From Bacillota bacterium (lineage in GTDB: Bacteria; Bacillota; Clostridia; Christensenellales; CAG-138), in the NCBI GenBank assembly GCA_023451115.1, contig JAEXFV010000102.1:1-26590 (forward strand): DNA of 26,590 nucleotides. Reading direction: 5' to 3'. The notes beneath the pieces were generated by a model. That model saw only the letters and a program-made list of their open reading frames with translations. It made no database searches and was not told the origin of the DNA. The translations under genes were made by a program, and so were the position numbers. Shown one piece after another: positions 22,336 to 26,590 of the stretch (position 1 is the first letter of the stretch; each line of letters starts with the position of its first letter).

Positions 22336-23094
22336 TTACTTCTGATTCTGAATGGCTCGCTGTGTCATTTTTGTCATCATTCTTCCGATAAAAAGCGGGT
22401 GCCTATATGAAAATTTCACTTGTAATGATTGGCTAAACGAATGACAAATCATAAATTTCTTTGACCAGATATGTTCTGCCAACCCATATCCTACTTTTTT
22501 CGCATCCGCTTTGAATTCTTTGGGGATGGGAAGTCCCGCAGAAGATGCTGTATTAGTCAGTGGCGGATGGAATAGGTGAACCGAAATCCCATAATCGGAA
22601 TTTTCTATCTCCAAACATTTCGCCAATGATTCAATCGCGCCCTTTGAGGCAGCGTATGGAGATATATTGGCAAAGCCGGTAACACCTACGCCGGAACTTG
22701 TGAAAATGATGCGGCCCTTTTTAACTGCCCGCATATATGGCAAAACTGTTTTTGCCAGGCGCAGCGCTCCAAAATAGTTGGTATCCATAACCTTTTGATA
22801 CACTTCATAATCAACGTCCTGCTCATTCTGAAATGTACAAAGGCAGGCATTATGAATGGCAATATCTATGTTCTTGAACTTCTCTATAGTGCGCGCTATT
22901 CCATCCTCAATACTGTCAACATCTTGGGCATCTGCTGTTATCGCCAACACTTTATCCGGGTATTGCATTTGCAATTCCCGGACAGCACTCACATCTATAT
23001 CCAATACGGAAATGGAATGGTTTTGTTCTAACAACCTTTCCACGAGATAGTATCCTATGCCTTGATTAGCGCCAAGAATCACGATATTTGCCAT
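22336..23094 (-). CDS. SDR family NAD(P)-dependent oxidoreductase
   Basis: A 252-residue short-chain dehydrogenase/reductase. The Rossmann cofactor loop is GANQGIG near the N-terminus with an acidic DID after the second strand, favouring NAD(H). The HNA of HNACLC takes the place of NNAG. The catalytic triad is Ser in FTSSGVGV and Tyr/Lys in YAASKGAIESL. The C-terminus (FSYRHPLFIGRMM) is that of lipid- or sterol-type SDRs, but the substrate is unknown. The ATG at 23094 puts the cofactor loop at the usual distance; a GTG five codons earlier (23109) is also possible and neither start has a good ribosome site. A promoter with extended -10 precedes it. Confidence 0.82.
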   Translation of the reverse strand: MANIVILGANQGIGYYLVERLLEQNHSISVLDIDVSAVRELQMQYPDKVLAITADAQDVDSIEDGIARTIEKFKNIDIAIHNACLCTFQNEQDVDYEVYQKVMDTNYFGALRLAKTVLPYMRAVKKGRIIFTSSGVGVTGFANISPYAASKGAIESLAKCLEIENSDYGISVHLFHPPLTNTASSAGLPIPKEFKADAKKVGYGLAEHIWSKKFMICHSFSQSLQVKFSYRHPLFIGRMMTKMTQRAIQNQK

Positions 23095-23130
23095 AATATT
23101 TGTACTCACATCTTTTAGTTTATTAAAACG

Positions 23131-23159
23131 ATTATACCATATCAGCGTGTAGGACGAAA
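23131..23159 (-). promoter_or_regulatory. Promoter of the SDR gene
   Basis: On the minus strand TGG-TATAAT (extended -10, TATAAT at 23131-23136) with a weak -35 TTTCGT (23154-23159) at 17 nt. Start near 23124 gives a leader of about 30 nt. Confidence 0.5.
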
Positions 23160-23220
23160 CGGCCTGCCATTGATACAGCAGCTTTAGCGCAATGTTTTCT
23201 AATGCACTGTTTTACAATTT

Positions 23221-23631
23221 TCACTTGTCTTCATCCTTATCGCCGCTTATCAAGCCTATGCCTGCACAGGCCACGCCAATACCAATAAAGATAAACGCTG
23301 AGCGTGCATCGATTTTATTAAGGATCGATAATACAGTGACTGCGACGCCCATTGCCACAGGAATGACCTTGAAAATCAAAGTAATGGTATCGGTTATCTC
23401 TTTTTGCCTATTGTTTGATCCGCCGCTTTTCCATTGCATCAGGTCATCGACTGAAACTTCCAATATCCCGGCAAGCTTTGGCAGAGAGTTGATATCAGGG
23501 CAGGAAATATCCCTCTCCCATTTGGATACAGCCTTATCCGTCACATTCATTTTTGTAGCCAGATCGAGCTGCGTCATGTTGTGCTCCTTACGCAAGGATG
23601 AAACCATCGCGCCGAGTGTTTGCTGTTTCAT
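23221..23631 (-). CDS. XRE family regulator with C-terminal membrane segments (first copy)
   Basis: A 136-residue protein. Residues about 7-65 are a Cro/C1-type helix-turn-helix (MVSSLRKEHNMTQLDLATKMNVTDKAVSKWERD ... LAGILEVSVDDLM). After a short polar linker come two membrane helices (about 84-104 and 111-129) and an acidic tail, so it is a membrane-tethered DNA-binding protein. AAGGGAG lies 8 nt before the ATG. On the minus strand TATAAT (23661-23666) is a likely -10. It is paralogous in layout to the gene at 23873-24337. Target genes are unknown; the adjacent SDR gene on the same strand is a candidate. Confidence 0.8.
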   Translation of the reverse strand: MKQQTLGAMVSSLRKEHNMTQLDLATKMNVTDKAVSKWERDISCPDINSLPKLAGILEVSVDDLMQWKSGGSNNRQKEITDTITLIFKVIPVAMGVAVTVLSILNKIDARSAFIFIGIGVACAGIGLISGDKDEDK

Positions 23632-23660
23632 AACTAGTGCTCCCTTCGTTTGATGATTTT

Positions 23661-23726
23661 ATTATATGCCAAGCCTTGCTGCAGCTAAACCGACCGGCAG
23701 TTTAGTCTGGTAGCCATTTGGTTTAG
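23661..23726 (-). promoter_or_regulatory. Promoter region of first XRE gene with GTTTAG-type repeats
   Basis: A TATAAT -10 on the minus strand (23661-23666) has no good -35 but at the -35 position lies one of three copies of a GTTTAG/CTAAAC hexamer (23685-23690 inverted, 23700-23705 and 23721-23726 direct). The first and third form an inverted pair, CTAAACC/GGTTTAG. These may be binding sites of an XRE protein. A further CTAAAC occurs upstream of the second XRE gene at 24378-24383. Confidence 0.35.
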
Positions 23727-23768
23727 TTCCAGCTTATCTGATGATTTATATAAAAACTATAATTTCTG

Positions 23769-23876
23769 CTATTGTTTTAAATCAAATAGCTTTACCATAA
23801 TATCCTCCGTTAAACTGACATAAGCCACTTGCTCGGCAAGCAGCTCACAGTTTCTCACCGCAAATCTAGATTTCAT
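23769..23876 (-). CDS. Small 35-residue ORF coupled to second XRE gene
   Basis: A short frame whose ATG overlaps the stop codon of the second XRE gene (ATGA), followed by 35 codons and TAG. The product starts MKSRFAVRNCELLAEQ, continues with VAYVSLTEDIMVKLFDLK and ends in Q; it contains an amphipathic-looking helical middle and no membrane segment. There is no strong separate ribosome site, but the overlap is typical of translational coupling. It may be a real small protein or the C-terminal end of the regulator after a frameshift. I do not recognise it. Confidence 0.45.
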   Translation of the reverse strand: MKSRFAVRNCELLAEQVAYVSLTEDIMVKLFDLKQ

Positions 23877-24337
23877 CTTCTGATAAAGTTCCTGCCAATG
23901 CAAAAGATACCCACTAGCATTTCGCCTATAGGCAGCCCTAAAAAGATTCCAGATATCAAGTCCTTGAAAGCAGAACCGCCAATTGTTTTTGATACTGCGA
24001 GCATTGCGATTCCCATAACAAACAGCAGCATACCATATATGGTTTTCCTTTGGGATTCAAGCTCTTGTGTCCGCCTGAGCAAATCCATGATTTGCGTTTC
24101 ATCATACAAGCGAACGCTGTTATTATCGGCAGATTCACCGTCCATAAGTTCGGAAATACTGATTTCCAATTCTTTACACAAGCTTTCAATAATGCTGTAA
24201 TCAGGCATACACTTGCCGGTTTCCCATTTCGATATGGTTTTGTTTGATACTTGCAATTTATCGGCTAGCTGTTCTTGTGTGAGGTTTTTTTCTTTTCTTT
24301 TATGGGCAATAAATTGCCCTATCGCTAACTGATTCAT
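23873..24337 (-). CDS. XRE family regulator with C-terminal membrane segments (second copy)
   Basis: A 154-residue protein with an N-terminal Cro/C1 helix-turn-helix (about 6-65: IAHKRKEKNLTQEQLADKLQ ... TISKWETGKCMPD). A polar, partly coiled linker (about 68-98) leads to two membrane helices (about 99-119 and 128-148) ending in a basic NFIRR. It has the same plan as the other XRE gene but is clearly diverged. GGGGTGA precedes the ATG. A 16-bp dyad (24363-24378) lies 25 bp upstream and could be its own operator. The stop overlaps a 35-codon ORF. Function is inferred only from the domain. Confidence 0.8.
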   Translation of the reverse strand: MNQLAIGQFIAHKRKEKNLTQEQLADKLQVSNKTISKWETGKCMPDYSIIESLCKELEISISELMDGESADNNSVRLYDETQIMDLLRRTQELESQRKTIYGMLLFVMGIAMLAVSKTIGGSAFKDLISGIFLGLPIGEMLVGIFCIGRNFIRR

Positions 24338-24362
24338 ATTTTCACCCCATATTGTTTGATGG

Positions 24363-24378
24363 GTATATCATAATATAC
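24363..24378. promoter_or_regulatory. Inverted repeat upstream of second XRE gene, possible operator
   Basis: GTATAT-CATA-ATATAC, perfect 6-bp arms, in the promoter region of the minus-strand XRE gene and overlapping possible -10 boxes (TATATT, TATGAT). An autoregulatory operator is the simplest reading. Confidence 0.4.
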
Positions 24379-24481
24379 TAAACGAAAAAGCAACATCCCC
24401 CAGCGGTAGTATTTAAGCGGAATACACATAAAAGTTTCGGCACAGCATGTAGAATTATATGAATGCTCTTCGTTTATCTGG

Positions 24482-24742
24482 ATGGATGGGGACGAAACCC
24501 CCAAAAATGTGCTTCTCTCCTGGCTGCAGTTGGCCACCTATGGCGGGGATGCGCATAATTTAGACTATTTGCCGCTTAGAATGCTTGGAAAAACCACTCG
24601 CAATGCGCTCAAAAACTATGAAAACGATACCTTTTCCTTTGAAGACGTGCCCGAAGGAACTTATAAACGAAATACCGTCATGTTTATCGTTGACCGCAAA
24701 AGCGGTGAGAAAGTTGCAGTAAACGGAACGCCTTACGGATAA
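24482..24742 (+). pseudogene. Probable 5'-truncated reading frame, unknown product
   Basis: An 86-codon frame from the first ATG, with no ribosome-binding site. The same frame stays open upstream to about 24410 without any start codon, and the upstream part (HVELYECSSFIW) runs smoothly into it, so the visible piece looks like the 3' end of a larger gene that has lost its 5' part. The sequence (LLSWLQLATYGGDAHNLDYL ... DVPEGTYKRNTVMFIVDRKS) is well balanced and protein-like, but I recognise no family. A terminator-like hairpin follows about 60 bp later, which supports former expression. Confidence 0.4.
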
Positions 24743-24801
24743 ATTTGAACCATACATTCATCGTATCTGCCAAATTCTTATTAGCGCAATTACATAACCT
24801 C

Positions 24802-24841
24802 ACAAAAAAGCGTCAGCTGATTTCAGCCAATGCTTTTTTGT
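24802..24841. terminator. Bidirectional terminator-like hairpin
   Basis: ACAAAAAAGC pairs with GCTTTTTTGT (10 bp) and encloses a second stem GCTGA/TCAGC. It lies 60 bp after the truncated frame. A and T runs on both sides allow use on either strand. Confidence 0.75.
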
Positions 24842-24988
24842 ATCATAAAATTACTGGACATGGTTTAAAATAACCTGTTCGCGATGTCAAAGCAGTCGGC
24901 CGCAATAGATAAATAAGAAAAGTCAAGCAGCGGCAGCGGATATGTGGTAATATAAGCCCATAGATCAACAGGAAGTTATGGTGGAAGC

Positions 24989-25675
24989 ATGTACAAGTAT
25001 TTATTATGGGACATCGATGGAACGATCCTTGATTTTTTAGCTTCAGAGGCATATGCTATCCGGGCGCTGTTCCAAAAATATAAGCTGGGTGCTTGCAGTG
25101 ACGAAATGCTGCAGCGATACTCGCAGATAAATGTGAAGTATTGGGAAGCGTTGGAGCGAAATGAAATGACAAAGCCGGAAATCCTGGTGGGCCGGTTTCG
25201 TGAGTTTTTTGAGCAAATTGACATCGATCCGGAATTGGCAGAAGCGTTTAACCGTGATTATCAGCTAACGCTTGGCGACCATCTTGTATTTGTTGACCAT
25301 GCAGATGAAATACTCCAATCGGAAAAAGGGAAATACGTGCTCATTGCGGTGACCAATGGAACGAAAATCGCACAAACGAAAAAGCTGCGGCAAACAGGAC
25401 TGGATCAAATTTTTGATGCTGTGTTTATTTCCGAGGACGTAGGCGTAGAGAAGCCCAATGCCGCATATTTTGAATATGTATTTCAGAAGATGGGCATTTC
25501 CGATAAGAAGCAGGTGCTTTTGATCGGTGATTCATTGACCAGCGACATGAAAGGCGGCCAGATCGCCGGCATTGATACCTGTTGGTATAACCCGAAGCAC
25601 AGTGTGAACAGCCGAAATATTCCGGTGACCTATGAAATAGACCATCTCAGCAAGATTGCAAACATTATTGGGTAA
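24989..25675 (+). CDS. YjjG-like HAD family nucleotidase
   Basis: A 228-residue haloacid dehalogenase-type phosphatase resembling YjjG, a nucleotidase that removes phosphate from (non-canonical) pyrimidine nucleoside monophosphates. The four HAD motifs are visible: DIDGT with Asp8 and Asp10, IAVTNGT, Lys in GVEKPNAAYF, and LLIGDSLTSDM. The cap is helical, residues about 15-90. The ATG at 24989 has GGTGGAAG upstream. A possible extended -10 (TGG-TAATAT, 24945-24953) precedes it, but no -35 is clear. It appears to stand alone. Confidence 0.87.
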   Translation: MYKYLLWDIDGTILDFLASEAYAIRALFQKYKLGACSDEMLQRYSQINVKYWEALERNEMTKPEILVGRFREFFEQIDIDPELAEAFNRDYQLTLGDHLVFVDHADEILQSEKGKYVLIAVTNGTKIAQTKKLRQTGLDQIFDAVFISEDVGVEKPNAAYFEYVFQKMGISDKKQVLLIGDSLTSDMKGGQIAGIDTCWYNPKHSVNSRNIPVTYEIDHLSKIANIIG

Positions 25676-25761
25676 AAATGGTTGCCGGTGGGCGCGGTAA
25701 AACCAACAGCCTTCCAATTTGATTTCAGCTAACAGCCTGGCAAATCCCGGGTTGTATACAG

Positions 25762-25810
25762 GATCTCGCATCAGCTGACCCGTGCAACCGGGTCTAGCCA
25801 ATGCGAGGTC
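25762..25810. repeat. Long nested hairpin of unknown function
   Basis: The outer stem GATCTCGCAT / ATGCGAGGTC is 10 bp with one G-T pair. Inside it lie GCT-GACCCG and CGGGTC-T-AGC (9 bp with one bulge) around the loop TGCAAC. About 19 pairs form over 49 nt. There is no T run after it on either strand, so it is not a standard terminator. It lies between the convergent HAD and HIRAN genes. Confidence 0.6.
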
Positions 25811-25867
25811 TGTCGCAATGTGTCCACAAATTCTATTTTTGCAATACCATCCCAGATCGGAGCGTTT

Positions 25868-26167
25868 CTACTCTGATAGCCTTACTTGCGCAATCACTTT
25901 ACTGCTGGTGGTAAACATCACCTTTACGGTGAAGACATCCCCTACCTTGTCATAGATGCGTCCTGCAGTCGACGTGCCATTGGCCTTGGTATTCACGCCA
26001 TTTGCTACATAGCCCACTGTTCCGATCACCGGCAGCGTTGCCTTGATCGCCTCACTGTCATAGACGTTGTCCGGCTTCTTGATACAAGTAAGTTCCGTGC
26101 CGATCCTGAACGGCTCCTTGCCATAATAATGGGAAAAACCAACAATGGTTACAAATGTTTCCTGCAT
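25868..26167 (-). CDS. Stand-alone HIRAN domain protein
   Basis: A 99-residue protein consisting of a HIRAN domain: VGFSHYYGKEPFRIGTELTCIKKPDNVYDSEAI, then IGTVGYVANGVNTKANGTSTAGRIYD and a final strand. HIRAN domains, also found in HLTF/Rad5 helicases, bind DNA ends or damaged DNA; in bacteria many occur alone, often in mobile or poorly characterised regions. The ATG at 26167 is preceded by GGAGG 5 nt away; an adjacent ATG (26170) would be only 2 nt from it. The frame extends upstream without family-like sequence. No partner helicase is visible, though the right edge cuts off the neighbouring gene. Confidence 0.78.
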   Translation of the reverse strand: MQETFVTIVGFSHYYGKEPFRIGTELTCIKKPDNVYDSEAIKATLPVIGTVGYVANGVNTKANGTSTAGRIYDKVGDVFTVKVMFTTSSKVIAQVRLSE

Positions 26168-26317
26168 CATTGCCTCCTTAAAAAACGAAACCGATGGGGA
26201 GCTTTTCAAAGCCATCAACACTACTGAATCCACCGCCCGCTTATTTCGGCTCATTAAACGCGTCCATAGCCAACGTCGTTGTGAAAAATGCTTCCTTAAG
26301 CCCGTTTTGCGGTTCCG

Positions 26318-26590
26318 TTAAAATATCCGTTCCTCTTTACTATTCAGCAGTTCTATCAGGTATAACGTGTGGCGGATATTCTCCTTACGCTGAACATGCT
26401 GCAAATGCTTCTGCTCCTTGCGCCAGCGTTTGGTCCCCTTTTGAGGTGGCGGCGTAACGCTCTGCTTTTTTGGCGCAAGCGGTTTTTTATAGCGGTACTC
26501 CTCATGAGCAACGATATATTCCATATACTCCAACACCGTATTTTTTCTCACCGACTGACAATGATATCCTGGAACAGTGCTTTTTTCATT
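26318..26590 (-). CDS. Partial gene at right edge, unknown function
   Basis: A frame on the minus strand that is open from the window edge to TAA at 26318-26320, about 90 codons. The visible product is strongly basic and helical (HEEYRYKKPLAPKKQ ... KGTKRWRKEQKHLQHVQRK ... LYLIELLNSKEERIF), which suggests nucleic-acid binding, but no family is recognised. A GTG at 26551 could be an internal start without a ribosome site; since the frame continues to the edge, a truncated 3' end of a longer gene is as likely. Confidence 0.45.
   Translation of the reverse strand, partial: NEKSTVPGYHCQSVRKNTVLEYMEYIVAHEEYRYKKPLAPKKQSVTPPPQKGTKRWRKEQKHLQHVQRKENIRHTLYLIELLNSKEERIF

Noticed and set aside
23131..23224. 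A 30-codon frame after the first XRE gene with a GTGA overlap
   Set aside because: It covers the SDR promoter and has no protein-like pattern; probably chance, unlike the 35-codon frame after the second XRE gene.
25532..25801. Minus-strand frame opposite the end of the HAD gene (FARLLAEIKLEGCWFYR)
   Set aside because: Partly protein-like, but it overlaps the certain HAD gene and starts inside the hairpin; kept only as a reminder for a blastx search.
1..26590. CRISPR arrays, insertion sequences, rRNA genes, prophage modules
   Set aside because: No regularly spaced repeats, transposase or integrase motifs, rRNA sequence or structural phage genes were seen.

Overview
The window reads as chromosomal DNA of an endospore-forming member of the Clostridia (Bacillota). 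Reasons: a YunB sporulation protein, a CwlJ-type spore cortex hydrolase followed by a GerQ-like protein, a DUF421/DUF4363 pair, group II ECF transporter genes joined to truA, strong Shine-Dalgarno sites, TTG/GTG/ATG starts, sigma-A promoters with 16-17 nt spacers, and a perfect CIRCE operator. The mid-range base composition would suit something like the Christensenellales, but that placement is a guess.

Left part (1-8350): tRNA-Val(CAC) on the minus strand; yunB; a membrane-anchored ComEC-like metallo-beta-lactamase protein; a ZIP metal transporter; a candidate small RNA on the minus strand; aroE; a minus-strand group of carbamate kinase, DUF421 and DUF4363; then an apparent germination operon of amidase, CwlJ and a divergent GerQ-like protein. 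Middle (8350-12490): htpG on the minus strand under a perfect CIRCE site, then a secreted beta-helix/Ig-like protein with a sortase-like C-terminus. Next (12490-17770): a tightly coupled ftsH / MBL hydrolase / mutY / GNAT operon, then a separate TIGR01440 (ywlG) gene. Then (17770-21910): an ECF energy-coupling operon (ecfA1, ecfA2, ecfT), a small membrane-anchored protein, truA and tRNA-Arg(CCU).

Beyond tRNA-Arg (21912-26590) the window changes character. It is looser, looks more A+T-rich by eye, and holds a short-chain dehydrogenase, two XRE regulators with C-terminal membrane segments (one coupled to an undescribed 35-codon ORF), a 5'-truncated reading frame, a YjjG-like HAD phosphatase, a long hairpin, a stand-alone HIRAN protein and a partial gene at the right edge. 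This looks like accessory DNA, possibly inserted beside the tRNA gene, though no attachment-site repeat is visible in the window.

No CRISPR array, insertion sequence, transposase, rRNA or clear phage module was seen. The most interesting points are the CwlJ/GerQ-like pair, the candidate C-rich small RNA at 3153-3244, the small ORF coupled to the second XRE gene, the Gln at the H-loop of EcfA1, and the unexplained inverted repeats at 6416-6452 and 25762-25810.
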